In this document: piece after piece, positions 42,015 to 52,361 of the stretch
How the letters are laid out: the number at the start of each line of letters is the position of its first letter
Position numbering within the stretch: the stretch's first letter is position 1
From: Tolypocladium sp. Sup5 PDA-1
Lineage: Eukaryota; Ascomycota; Sordariomycetes; Hypocreales; Ophiocordycipitaceae
Direction: 5' to 3'
NCBI GenBank assembly: GCA_000750105.3
Contig: JPHH03000008.1
Span: forward strand, 496,001-560,000
Length of the DNA stretch: 64,000 nt
Notes under the pieces: model-generated
What the model saw: only the letters and a program-made list of their open reading frames with translations
Databases searched by the model: none
Told to the model about the DNA's origin: nothing
Translations under genes and position numbers: made by a program

Positions 42015-42288
42015 TTGATGGTTGGTCGTTCCTCGACGCTGTTATGGATGAGAGACGAATGAGGTCAGTGAGAGAGGTCCAGGGTAGTAAAGGCCCAAGC
42101 CCCGCACTAGCACGAATTAGGCTGCAGATTTTGGCGGTCGCAAGCGGCAAAATGCTTCGCAACCAAAATTTAATGGGTCGACACCATCTCTTAAAGATCT
42201 TGAAAATTGACACATGAGATTCTCAACATAAGAAAGCAAAATCCCAAAATTGGACATTATGCGCTAAGCGCCGCACCCTCAGCCAACA

Positions 42289-45200
42289 ATGGCAAAATAC
42301 GTGCCCCGGCAGCGGAAGCACAGGGTGCTCGCCCGTGAAAAGGCGAAAGAAAACGCCCGCCATGAAGTCCAGGACACCAACCAGGAAATCCTGCCAGACG
42401 ACAAGCAGGCGCTGGAGGAGAAGAAGGCTCGCATGAAAGAGGAGCTGCGCCAGGATGGAGTCAAAGTCAGCGGCAAAAAGGCAAAGCGCCTCGAGAAGTA
42501 CATCGACAACAAGCTTCGCAAAGATGAGAACCGGGAGCTGCTGGCGAAGCTCGCCGCGACAAAGGTCGACACCAGCTTGTTCAGCAGCAGCAGATCGCTT
42601 GGTCAGGGTCGCGAGACCAAGAAGCAGGCAATGTCGCGCGCATTGAGGGAGAAGAAGGCGGGTATCGAGGACGAAGACGCAGACAACGTGCTCTTTGAGA
42701 AGAGGAAGGAAGTGGACCAAGACGAAGACGAAGACGAGGAGAGCGACGACGCCGTGGACGAGCACGCCGGGGGCGCCAAATTGGATAAGCCCTCTACGAA
42801 AGCATCCAGGACCCTTATTTCAACACCAGCGCAACCCGCCAGCAGCACCCCTGGACTGATTGGTGCAGGCCTAAAACGCCCCCTTGAGGTTGACGATGAT
42901 GGCCGCCCAGTCATTAAGAAGAGGCAGAAGAGAGGCGGCGTCAAGACGAAACTGCAGCCAGTGCAGGTGGAGTCGCCGGTTTCTGACGAATCTGACCACG
43001 AGGAATGGGGTGGATTCGGCAGCGATGACGATGCTTCGAGTGCAGAAGAGAGCGCACCTGACCACGACGAGAGCGGAAGCGGGGATCCCGAAGAAGACTC
43101 TGACGGAGAGTCAAGTGACGGCAGCAGCGAAGAATCAGACGACTCAATGGGCGAGAGGGGCGAAGACGGGGAACACAAGGCTCAGCGATCATCGGCCTTC
43201 AAAGCCTGGGCTCACGAGCAACGGAACGAGGCTCTTGGATACAAACCAACCGACAGCACCGCGACCGCCTTGGAGATACCTAGACCGGAGAGCTTTGTGC
43301 CCAGGGCCCCTGAGCAAGACCCCCTACCGATGGAGCTCAAGCCGACGGCGAGAACCGACAGAAAGGCATTCAGCATAACAGTGACCAGGACCCCGGAAAT
43401 CCAAGAGGCTCGACTCAAGCTTCCTGTCGTCTCCGAAGAACAGAGGCTGATGGAGGCAATTCACAACAACGACATTGTGGTCATATGTGGATCTACAGGC
43501 TCCGGAAAGACCACGCAAGTTCCCCAGTTCCTCTTTGAGGCTGGATATGGTTCCCCAAACTCGCCAACGCCTGGCATGATCGGCATCACGCAGCCGCGAA
43601 GGGTTGCTGCCGTGAGTATGTCAAGGAGAGTGGCGGAGGAGCTGGGCGACCACTCCGGAGCGGTCGCCTACCAGATTCGGTTCGAGGGCACCGTGGATTC
43701 CAAAACTGGCATCAAGTTCATGACTGATGGTGTCTTGCTGCGAGAAATTGCGCAGGACATCACTCTGCGCAAATATTCTGCAATCATTATCGACGAAGCT
43801 CACGAAAGGAGCGTCAATACGGACATTCTCATTGGTATGCTCAGCCGTGTCATCAAGCTGCGGGCTGAGCTTGCCCAAGAGGACCCCACGCTCAAGCCTC
43901 TGAAGCTTGTCATCATGTCCGCAACGCTGAGGATAGAAGACTTGACGATGAACTCTACACTCTTCCCAACGCCACCTCCTGTCTTGGAGGTCGAAGGCCG
44001 ACAGCATCCCGTCACGCTTCATTTCTCCCGGAGAACTTACCCCGACTATGTCGAGGAGGCGTTTAGGAAGATCAGCAGAGGCCACAGGAAGCTCCCTCCT
44101 GGTGGATTCTTGGTTTTCTTGACCGGGCGCAACGAGATTATACAGTTGAGCAAACGGCTCAAGGCTGCCTTTGGCGGTCTCAATTCTGCAGAAGGGCCAA
44201 AGGTGCAAATCTCTGCAAACGACGCACCTGTCGAGGTCGAGGACATTGAGTTTGGCGATGTCGATGACGGTGCTGGCGAAGAGGTGGACGAGTTTCCATC
44301 TGACGATGAGGACGAGGAGGAATTCCGGATCGAAGAAGACCAGCAGGAGGCACCGCTCAAGATGCAAATCCTACCGCTGTACTCTCTGCTGCCGACCAGA
44401 GAGCAAATGAGAGTCTTTGAACCTCCACCGGAAGGCACGCGCCAGATCATTCTTGCAACCAACGTTGCTGAAACGAGTTTGACGATCCCAGGGACACGAT
44501 TCGTGTTCGACTGCGGGAGGTCAAAGGAACGGCACTATGACCGTCTCAGCGGAGTGCAGAGCTACGACATTGGGTGGATTAGCAAGGCCAGCGCAAACCA
44601 GCGTTCTGGTCGTGCTGGACGAACAGGACCCGGACACTGCTACAGACTGTATTCGTCAGCTGTCTATGAGCGGGATTTCCAGGCATTCGCGGACCCCGAA
44701 CTCTTGCGCATGCCCATCGAAGGCGTCGTCTTGCAGTTGAAGGCGATGAACCTCCAGAACGTCGTCAACTTCCCGTTCCCCACGCCCCCGGACAGACGCA
44801 GCCTAGGCAAGGCCGAGAAGCTGCTCACGTACTTGTCTGCCCTTTCAGCTGACGGGCAGGTCACTCAGATTGGCAAGACCATGTCCGTCTTCCCCCTCTC
44901 GCCTCGGTTTGCACGGATTCTGTTAGTGGGCCACTTGCACGAGTGCCTACCGTACACGATTGCGCTGGTGGCGGGCTTGTCGGCGGCTGAAGTATTTATT
45001 CCGGAGAACCAAGCCGTGCCAGCTCTGGCAGCCAAGGACGACGCAGCCATCCGTACCAACGCGGATGTCCTGGCCGAGACTCGCCAAGCGAACGTGCGGC
45101 GGATGTTCAACGAGGTGCACAAAAACTTTTGCTTCCTGGACGACCGGTCGGATGCCATCAAGCTGCTACAGGTGGTTGGCGAATTTGCGCACGAGCCTAC

Positions 45201-45903
45201 GGAGCAGTGGTGCGAGAGCCACTTTGTCCGCTTCAAGGTCCTCAAGGAAATCCAGCAACTGCGGAAGCAGATCACGGAGCTCCTACGGGCCAACATCCCG
45301 TCCTTTGCAAACCTGAAATACCAGGACAAGCTTGACCCCCCCTCGCCCAAGCAGGTGAGCGCACTGAAGCAGATGATGGCGGCTGGATTTGTCGAACAGG
45401 TCGCCATCCGGGCAGACCTTGCGCCGAATCCGCCGGAGCATTACAGGAAGCCCCGCCGGGCAATCGACGTCCCCTATATCCCGCTCATTCCGTTGCACGC
45501 CGGCCCCAGCTCTGAGAACGACGGCTTGGTTTACATCCACCCGACGTCGCCGCTCGCTCACCTGAGCCATCAAGAGTGTCCCGAGTATGTCGTTTACTCA
45601 TACCTGCAGCGGGCTACCCCTTCGGGCCTGGATCCGGAGAAGAAGCCCAAGACCAGGATGCAGTCGCTGACGGACGTCACGGGCGGACAGCTTTCTGGGC
45701 TGGCCAAGGGGACGCCGTTGGTAAGCTACGGCAAGCCCATCAAGGAGATCAAGGCCCCTTCGGCGGCAGATGCCGGAACGACCAGGGAATGCTGGGTCGT
45801 TCCGTATCTCAGGGCAGAGAGCACGGGGGGGCAAGGCTGGCCATTGCCCGCGAAGAAGGTCAAGCAGAAGAAGGTCCCGGGCAAAGGTTGGATTGTAGAG
45901 TAG
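42289..45903 (+). CDS. ecm16: DEAH-box RNA helicase Dhr1/Ecm16 (DHX37-like)
   Basis: Single exon, 1204 residues. Dhr1 is the nucleolar helicase that removes U3 snoRNA from the 18S pre-rRNA during small-subunit assembly. The helicase core is intact: motif I CGSTGSGKTTQVPQF, Ia GITQPRRVAAVSM, II IIIDEAHERSVNTD, III MSATL, V NVAETSLTIPG and VI SANQRSGRAGRTGPGHCYR. The helicase-associated winged-helix/ratchet and OB domains follow up to KVPGKGWIVE. The first 350 residues are Lys-rich and then acidic, typical of the family, and start with MAKYVPRQRKHRVLAREKAK. A 65-residue acidic insert (about 44215-44350) sits between the RecA lobes. Confidence 0.96.
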   Translation: MAKYVPRQRKHRVLAREKAKENARHEVQDTNQEILPDDKQALEEKKARMKEELRQDGVKVSGKKAKRLEKYIDNKLRKDENRELLAKLAATKVDTSLFSSSRSLGQGRETKKQAMSRALREKKAGIEDEDADNVLFEKRKEVDQDEDEDEESDDAVDEHAGGAKLDKPSTKASRTLISTPAQPASSTPGLIGAGLKRPLEVDDDGRPVIKKRQKRGGVKTKLQPVQVESPVSDESDHEEWGGFGSDDDASSAEESAPDHDESGSGDPEEDSDGESSDGSSEESDDSMGERGEDGEHKAQRSSAFKAWAHEQRNEALGYKPTDSTATALEIPRPESFVPRAPEQDPLPMELKPTARTDRKAFSITVTRTPEIQEARLKLPVVSEEQRLMEAIHNNDIVVICGSTGSGKTTQVPQFLFEAGYGSPNSPTPGMIGITQPRRVAAVSMSRRVAEELGDHSGAVAYQIRFEGTVDSKTGIKFMTDGVLLREIAQDITLRKYSAIIIDEAHERSVNTDILIGMLSRVIKLRAELAQEDPTLKPLKLVIMSATLRIEDLTMNSTLFPTPPPVLEVEGRQHPVTLHFSRRTYPDYVEEAFRKISRGHRKLPPGGFLVFLTGRNEIIQLSKRLKAAFGGLNSAEGPKVQISANDAPVEVEDIEFGDVDDGAGEEVDEFPSDDEDEEEFRIEEDQQEAPLKMQILPLYSLLPTREQMRVFEPPPEGTRQIILATNVAETSLTIPGTRFVFDCGRSKERHYDRLSGVQSYDIGWISKASANQRSGRAGRTGPGHCYRLYSSAVYERDFQAFADPELLRMPIEGVVLQLKAMNLQNVVNFPFPTPPDRRSLGKAEKLLTYLSALSADGQVTQIGKTMSVFPLSPRFARILLVGHLHECLPYTIALVAGLSAAEVFIPENQAVPALAAKDDAAIRTNADVLAETRQANVRRMFNEVHKNFCFLDDRSDAIKLLQVVGEFAHEPTEQWCESHFVRFKVLKEIQQLRKQITELLRANIPSFANLKYQDKLDPPSPKQVSALKQMMAAGFVEQVAIRADLAPNPPEHYRKPRRAIDVPYIPLIPLHAGPSSENDGLVYIHPTSPLAHLSHQECPEYVVYSYLQRATPSGLDPEKKPKTRMQSLTDVTGGQLSGLAKGTPLVSYGKPIKEIKAPSAADAGTTRECWVVPYLRAESTGGQGWPLPAKKVKQKKVPGKGWIVE

Positions 45904-46292
45904 ACACGGAGGAGCGAAGTAACGATGCTCCACGACGAGCAGACTAGTTAATTACATCCTAGCGTGGACTGGATCACATGATTGCCAACGTCGATGAGCC
46001 AGCTCTCTCAAGGTTTAAATGCCCCGGTGAAGTCAAAACGGCCAAGGAGTACGGATACGAGTAACCAAGTTATGACGCAGCCGCAACGGTTCCCGGCTGG
46101 TAGGGTGGCAATGGAGTTGGCCCGCGCGCCTCCAACGCTTTCATGCACTCCCCTCAATTCGGAAGCATGTGCCTCCAGCCCAAACGAGTAGCTCTATTTT
46201 GAAGCTGAGGGTTTTGATTCTGTTTTGGACCAATCTGTCTTCGGATACACTCAACCCAGGGATAACGGCGTATTGTACACCACGTGTCAACG
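45904..46292. other. Intergenic region between ecm16 and an SDR gene
   Basis: No gene seen. A GAGTACGGATACGAGTA word at 46047-46063 resembles the motifs of the 23.8-25.2 kb region. Confidence 0.5.
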
Positions 46293-47434
46293 ATGACAAT
46301 GTTCCCCGGCGTGGCGCTGGTGACCGGCGCAGGGTCCGGTAAGCCGCGGCCGACAATCCCGTGCCCGCATCCCCGCCCCCGAGTGTGCCTACATGTCTCA
46401 ACGCGCTGACGGACCCGGGGTCGCCAGGCATCGGGAAGCAGATTGCCATGTCCTTTGCTGCCGAGGGGTGCCGCCAGATTGCCCTCTTTGACCACAGCAC
46501 GGCCGGCCTCGAGGAGACGAAGGCGCATATCGAAACGGCGTCGCCGGGGGTGGCCGTGCTGCTGCTCAAGGTCGACGTGCGGGTCGAAACCGAGATTGTC
46601 GATGGCATCGCACGGGTCATCCAGGAGTTTAAGCGCATCGACTATGCCATCAACTGCGCCGGTAAGTCATGCATTCATACGTGCCACACAGGGGCTGCAT
46701 GCACATTCACCTGCGGCCCCCCCAACACCACGATGCCGCGAGACACCCGGCTAATCACATGGAGCAGGAATATTCGGCCCAACAAAGCCCTCCCACGAGT
46801 GGCAGACCTCCGAGTTCGACAACATCATGAGCACCAACCTGCGCGGCCTGTGGATCTGCTCTCGCGAGGAGATCAAGCACATGATGGCCCAGGAGCCGCT
46901 GCCGACGCACGACGGGCGGCCCGGGTGCCGGGGCTCCGTCGTCAACATGGCGAGTAACCTCGGCCTCGTGAGCAAAGACGGCACGCGTGCGTTTTAACCT
47001 CGTTTTTCATCTGTGGTCTGATCAAGGGTTGTTGACGTTGCACAGCGGCGTATAATGCGTCCAAAACCGCGATTATCAGCATTACCAGGACTGATGCTAT
47101 TGATGTATGTGCGCCCGGCGTCATCTTGCAGCGGGTTGACTGACGGGGCATGGCAGTACTCTCCACACAACATCCGTGTTAACTGCGTATGCCCTGGTAT
47201 CATCGAGTAAGTTTGCCCGTGCACAAAGGTTCATTCGAGGCTCCGTCTAAGCCTCGCAGTACGCCACTGACCGCCGAGGTCCCCGACGATGACCCTGGCG
47301 TGCTCATCGCGCCGATGAAGAGAAAGGGCACGCCGCAGGAAGTTGCCGACGCGGTACTCTTCCTGTCTAGCCCAAAGGCATCGTTCATCCAGGGCTCGAG
47401 CCTGACGGTGGACGGAGGCTATGTGATCAACTAG
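46293..47434 (+). CDS. Short-chain dehydrogenase/reductase, substrate unknown
   Basis: Exons are 46293-46338, 46428-46661, 46768-46986, 47046-47104, 47157-47206 and 47260-47434, giving 260 residues. Motifs are ALVTGAGSGIGKQIAMSF (cofactor loop, spanning intron 1), DYAINCAGIFGP, VVNMASNLGLVSKDGT with the catalytic Ser, PAYNASKTAIISITR (YxxxK), and NCVCPGIIDTPL. It ends in SSLTVDGGYVIN, the usual SDR C-terminus. All five introns are GT-AG; the third uses a GTGCGT donor at 46987. Without splicing the gene appears only as scattered fragments. An Asp in LFDHST after the second strand suggests NAD rather than NADP. The pathway is unknown. Confidence 0.85.
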
Positions 47435-47579
47435 ACGTCGACTAAGAAAAGTAGTTGAGAGACATTGTATTAACGAGGCCGCGCCACTGCTCATGAGCCT
47501 CGATGATGGGTATCAAAAGTTCTATATCCACCGCCCCATTTCCCAAACAATCAACGCCGTGCCAAATGCGCCACCAACA

Positions 47580-48588
47580 TCAAGAAGCTGTAGGGGTCTG
47601 GGCCGGGGTGGGTCCGTTGCTCATCTTGCTCTTTCTCCGTTTCGGCTTCGGCATCGTCGCCGATTTTGGCGTCTTATCCGCCTTGCCGTCCTTCTTGTCA
47701 TCAAACTTGGTGATTAATGTTGGGCCATTCATGGCGCCGATACTAGACTCTGTGCCTGCCTTTGGCGGAGGAACGGCCTTGCGTCCGGTCGAGGACAGGT
47801 GAAACTCCCCTGGCCGCCCAGTGATGGGATTCTCGTCGACATATTCACCACCGTGACGCATGTGAGCCAAGAATGCCTCCTCTGACGCCCGCTCCAGTGA
47901 CAGTTCGCCGCTCTTTTGGGGAGCTGGTGTCGGCTTGGCTGGCCCGTCAGGCATGGGTGTATCTGCTTGGGAGGCTTGGCCCTGGCCCTTTTGTCGGGAT
48001 GAGGGCTGGTTCGTGGGGAGATGGTAGACGTGGCCCGTAGACGGGCGCCACTTTCGAGCGTTCTCAGCCGCAGGAAGAGCCTTTGCGATGGCCGAGGATA
48101 TCGTCATCTGCATATGATTAGCAGTCGCAGTCGGCCATGCGGAAAGGGAGACTCACGATTCGTGACGCAAGGATGTCTGCCAGGTTCGGCGCCATGTAGA
48201 TATTCTCCCCTACCACGAAAAACGACGCATGCACCGTAATCTCATCCTCGTCCTGGTACCGCTTCCGCCGCGTCTGCTTGCGAATCACCCACACACCAGT
48301 GCCCATGCCCGGCCCCGTCTCGGCTGGCTCCTCGCCGACAATAAACTCCAGCCCCGACATGGTCTTGAGGCGGCCCTCGAAGACCTCGCGCGTCTGGATG
48401 AAGTGGTACATGGACGCGTTGTTCATGGCCTGGCTCATGATGATGGCGTTGTTGGAGGTGCGCTCGAAGAAGGGCGACTCGGCGAAGTAGAAGAGGATCG
48501 TGTTGGAGTGCAGGCCGCCCATCTGGGCGACGATGGGCGGGGAGCGCCATTGAATTTCGTCCAAGGGGGGTTCGTTTGGATTGGCCAT
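47580..48588 (-). CDS. med6: Mediator complex subunit Med6
   Basis: Exons in transcription order are 48588-48157 and 48107-47580, giving 319 residues. Med6 is a head-module subunit of Mediator, which links activators with RNA polymerase II. The conserved N-terminal domain is clear: EIQWRSPPIVAQMGGLHSNT, FYFAESPFFERTSNNAIIMS, REVFEGRLKTMSGLEFIVGE, followed by YMAPNLADILASRI. The C-terminal 150 residues are Pro/Ser/Lys-rich and end in a basic patch (KPKRRKSKM). The intron is 49 nt. The gene faces the MMTAG2-like gene across a 338-bp promoter. Confidence 0.94.
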
Positions 48589-48926
48589 CGCGGTAGGGAG
48601 CTTTGCGCGTGGTGGTGGTTGTTGATGGCAGCTCCCACGTGTTTCGTGGAGTGTCGAGGTTGTGAAGTTGTGCACCTGTAATAATAGTGACGTGGGGTTG
48701 GCTGGCTGCAACAGGTGCGGACGTGCACCGCGGGTCCATTCCGCGCCGCTAAACCTCAAGCTAGTGGACCTGATTCCCTGAAAACATCCTGCTTTCAACC
48801 ACCTCACGCATCGCCGCTTCATCCACATAACACCACGGTCGCGCCAAAGCATATTCGGATAACTTGTCATTCAATCTGGTAGCCAGAGCTGATCTCCCGA
48901 TACAAGTACTCTGCGCCACCGCCACC
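48589..48926. promoter_or_regulatory. Shared head-to-head promoter of med6 and MMTAG2-like genes
   Basis: 338 bp between divergent starts of two nuclear-protein genes. No specific element was recognised. Confidence 0.5.
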
Positions 48927-49658
48927 ATGGACCTGCTGTCTAGCATCCGCAAGTCTGGCTCCAGAGGCGGCGTCAACTTCAGCTGGGACGAAGTCGCCAA
49001 CTCGACGCACCGCGAAAACTACCTCGGCCACAGCCTTAAAGCGCCGGTCGGAAGATGGCAGAAGGGAAAAGACCTGAACTGGTACGCCAAAGCCGAGTCC
49101 ACGACGGCGGACACTGGCGAAACCGAAGAGGAGCGACGAGAACGAGAGCGCAAGGAAGAAATACGCAAGGTCAAGGAAGCGGAGGAAGACGCCATAGCCC
49201 GCGCGCTTGGGCTGCCGCCGCCGCAACGGAGCACAACTGGAGCGAACGCAGTGGAGGTTGGAGCGCAGAGGAATATCGGGCCGGCGAGCGGACCGCCAGC
49301 AGACGAAGCTGAGGCAGAACCAAAGCGAGAGCGGTCTCGACGGCACAGGGACTCGGATAGGGGAGAAAGAAGGCGCCACAGAAGCAGGAGCCGCAGCCGC
49401 AATCGCGACAGAGGGCACCGGCGACGAAGCCGCGATGCGGAGAGACCAAGAGACCGAGACCGAAGCCGCGACAGACACCGCACAGAACGGGACGACCATC
49501 GACAGCGACGAGAGCGCAGCCGGAGCCGGAGTGGCGAACGAAGAGATCGACGTCGCAGAGACAGGAGCAGAGACAGGGCTAGGGAGGTTCGACGTTCGAG
49601 ATCTAGAGAGTATCGGAAGCGAAGTCTGAGCCCGGCTCCCCGGTGTCACGAGGACTGA
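48927..49658 (+). CDS. MMtag-domain (MMTAG2-like) RS-rich nuclear protein
   Basis: Single exon, 243 residues. The start at 48927 has an ideal context (GCCACCATGG) and gives MDLLSSIRKSGSRGGVNFSW; the longer frame from 48864 is not favoured. Residues about 10-60 are the kinase-phosphorylation/MMtag domain (PF10159): WDEVANSTHRENYLGHSLKA and PVGRWQKGKDLNWYAK. A charged helix follows (residues 70-95), then a long Arg-Ser/Arg-Asp tail like that of splicing regulators. Human MMTAG2 associates with RNA-processing factors; the precise role is unknown. Confidence 0.85.
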   Translation: MDLLSSIRKSGSRGGVNFSWDEVANSTHRENYLGHSLKAPVGRWQKGKDLNWYAKAESTTADTGETEEERRERERKEEIRKVKEAEEDAIARALGLPPPQRSTTGANAVEVGAQRNIGPASGPPADEAEAEPKRERSRRHRDSDRGERRRHRSRSRSRNRDRGHRRRSRDAERPRDRDRSRDRHRTERDDHRQRRERSRSRSGERRDRRRRDRSRDRAREVRRSRSREYRKRSLSPAPRCHED

Positions 49659-50172
49659 GCAGAGCATCCTTGACGGTTCCTTGACGATTACATATAAAAT
49701 GAGATACCCAATATTGACTACCACTGCTGTTCGCTCAGATGCCCCTCCATCATAGCTGCTCGTATTCCGACTCTGCAGTAAATCATGACGCATAGATCCA
49801 ATAGCAACCTGAGGTACGAATACGTATGGCCTTATTAATATGCGTATCTAGCTCTGTATCTGGGGATACTCGCGGACCTTGATTAATGCATGAATGCCGT
49901 CTGTTTCTAGAACCTCTGTTAATCCCAAATGTTCGACTACCTGCAGTTTGGTTAAGTCTCTTTTGAGATTTGGGACCTTGGCGCTTGATGACCTTGTCTG
50001 ACTTTAGGTGACGGGTTTTGACACTATTGAGTCATCTGATCAACCTGTGTATTGCTGTGAAAGAGCAACTATACTCGGCGATAGCCTCGCAAGGAACCTG
50101 GTTTTCCCCGCCCTCTTCGACGTTACTGTAGGACGGGCTCTTAGAGGCACCAATCATCTCATGCTGCCAGGT
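49659..50172. other. Convergent intergenic region
   Basis: AT-rich sequence between the 3' ends of the MMTAG2-like gene (+) and lys1 (-). No gene recognised. Confidence 0.5.
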
Positions 50173-51394
50173 CTACAGCAGTTCTGAAACTCGCTCTCGA
50201 TACGTCTGTTCTGCCCGAGTCCAAACACCCTCCTTTTTACGGTCCCGCAGTTGCAAAAGACTGGGAAGAAGTAAGCCGGCATACTCATCGCTTGCCTCGC
50301 GAGCAATCATAGTGGGGAGATGGTCAATGGCAATGATGCGCAGCTCAGGTCCGTCTAGTGTGCCTGATGCCGAAATAGTCGGGCTGTCGAAGGAGCTGTA
50401 TTCGGAATAGACGGGAATTGGGTTGTTCTTGTTGTTCGGGTCACAGCTTATATCGCATATCACGCGAAGCCGCCTCTCCGGCGTCGACAACGATTCGAGT
50501 GTGGTAAAAGGCGGAACCCGGTGTGCCCCCAGATAGACGCAGTTCAAGAGGATATCAACGTCGACAATTTCAGGAAAGGGTCCGCCACGGCTGGTCTCAG
50601 CCATGTCCCATTTGAGAACCGACTTCTCGGGGATTCCCGCAGCAAGGCAACATTCAGTTGCCCCTTTTCCGCAACGACCCAGGGCTCCGATGATCATGAG
50701 ACGGGGGTACTCGCCATCATTCAGTGGCAGTGCTTCTGTAATGGAAGATCGAACGAGTTCTACCAAAGCAGAGGCAGAGTCGAATGCTGGCACTGCGCCT
50801 TGGGGAACTCCAGGGTGAAGAAGTTGATGCGCCCAGGACAACAAGGCCAGCGCAGCACCAGAAAAGCCCGCGCTGAAGCCGAACGCCGCTATGCGCGCAC
50901 CTCTATCATCCACGAGAAATTCGAGGTCATAGAGCAGACCCCCGGCCTTGGCAAAGCGCGAGAGCTCGGTGGCCCATCCATCCTGCTTCTTGAAACAGTG
51001 GGCGAAGTGAATGTATGTATGCGGCAAGGGCGCTAGGAACGGTGTTAGCGACTATATCCAGCCTCTAGGCATGATCGTACGTACTGCCGTTTGCCGGAAG
51101 CTCTTTCAAGCCCAAGATCACGTTGTCCACGGGGGCATCGATCCACGACCCAGCAGGGACAATCTCAGCACCGACGGCCTTGAATTCGCTATCATGATAG
51201 ATGCGATCTGGTGACACCTCGACTCGCACAACGTACCCGGCGCTTATGAGAGCCTTGGCCGTCTCGGGCGATACTGGTCGATTTCGTCAGTCCGATCTAT
51301 GTGAACTTCGGACTCGAGGGTAGTCAATATGCATACATGGAGAACGCCGCTCAAAGGGCTTGGTCTCAGCCCTCAGGTGAATAACAGCTGTCAT
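50173..51394 (-). CDS. lys1: Saccharopine dehydrogenase (NAD+, L-lysine-forming) Lys1
   Basis: Exons in transcription order are 51394-51337, 51273-51085 and 51032-50173, giving 368 residues. This enzyme carries out the last step of the fungal alpha-aminoadipate lysine pathway. Family hallmarks are all present: IHLRAETKPFERRSPLSPET, GSWIDAPVDNVILGLKELP, YIHFAHCFKKQDGW with the catalytic Lys/His residues, LMIIGALGRCGKGA, LKWDMAETSRGGPFPEI and IDHLPTMIAREAS. The length is close to yeast Lys1 (373). The C-terminus reads TYRERVSELL. The peroxisomal SKL/SRL-type tripeptide known from yeast and Penicillium Lys1 is absent and no alternative 3' splice that would add one was seen. A long hairpin lies just upstream of the start codon. 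Confidence 0.92.
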
Positions 51395-51695
51395 GATGGT
51401 GTGCAACGAATTCGCGGCTGTTCGACTTGCAAAATCGAAGGTGAAGGCCTCCAAGCGGGTGACAGGAGAAAAGAGACCGCTGAGATTGTGCGGAGATTGC
51501 GGTCTCTTTTTTTTCCGTCACCCGCTTGGCCTCTCTCAGCAGTGAGTCACAAGTCAAGCCTCCAGAGTGGGGTCCACACCTTCGAGATCACGTGGTGCTG
51601 CCTGGCTTCCCGTTTTCGCTTTGTTTTCGCACCGCGCTCTCTTAATCACTCGCTCAATCATGAACATCTGAGATCTTTCCATCCTTTCTGCAAAC
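51395..51695. promoter_or_regulatory. lys1 upstream region
   Basis: 301 bp holding the lys1 promoter/leader with the inverted repeat. No start codon or domain belongs to another gene here. Confidence 0.45.
51451..51529. repeat. Imperfect 30-bp inverted repeat upstream of lys1
   Basis: The left arm is 51451-51480 and the right arm 51499-51529, with an 18-nt loop. The outer 13 bp and inner 12 bp pair perfectly, separated by a 5/6-nt mismatch. It lies 57-135 nt upstream of the lys1 start, so it may be transcribed in the lys1 leader as a stable hairpin, or be a foldback remnant. Confidence 0.85.
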
Positions 51696-52155
51696 ATGTC
51701 TGCTTCGGAAGGCGGAATCATCAAGGACCCCAGACGCTGGGGCACACGTACATCAGACTTTCGAGTTGGCTCATGCATTCGTAGTCGCTATGCACCAAGG
51801 AAACCTAGACCAAAAAAGCCCAACAAGCACAGGCGCAAGAACCGGCTCGCGAAGGGCCTCGATGAGTTCTCGCGTTTTGTCGAAATTGTTGCTGCAGACG
51901 TGCAAGAGTCAGCGCCCGAATTGGGTCAGGGCTAGTGGCCTGATCCTGACGAGGACCATCTCGACCAGACTGAGGAAGAAGGCACAGACCTTGGGCTAGG
52001 CGTCAATTGTATGACCTTCACAAAGGATCAGGCCCAAACACTCATCGAGGAGATGTGTGCAGCATGTGGAGAAGTGCCGGCACTGGAGTTAGGTACGGAA
52101 CATTCGACCGCCTCTCCCATGATGGTCGAGATGAAGCACGACGTGCGGCAAGGCT
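51696..52155 (+). pseudogene. Disrupted short frame upstream of the six-SANT gene
   Basis: One reading frame from ATG 51696 encodes a basic segment (RKPRPKKPNKHRRKNRLAKG), meets TAG at 51933, then continues as protein-like acidic sequence (DPDEDHLDQTEEEGTDLGLG) to a stop at 52153. The TAG could come from CAG by a C-to-T change of the RIP type. A possible splice (GTACGG donor at 52093, CGTAG acceptor ending 52272) would join this frame in phase to the downstream six-SANT ORF. So this may be its original N-terminus, disrupted by one nonsense codon, or an independent decayed gene. No domain is recognised. The intron would be 180 nt, longer than others here. Confidence 0.4.
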
Positions 52156-52361
52156 AGCGGACCATCCTTAGTTTCAGAGAACCACCAAAGGAACATTCGG
52201 CGCCATGATCAATGGTATAAGAGTATCCTTGACAACATTTATGAGGCTTTATCCCGCTGTTCTGTCGCGTAGAAGATATATGCCACTATAATGGCTGCTG
52301 GAAAGACAGCAGGCCTGCACTTTTGCTTGAGTGGTCAACCGGATTTATCCGACATGTTCGG

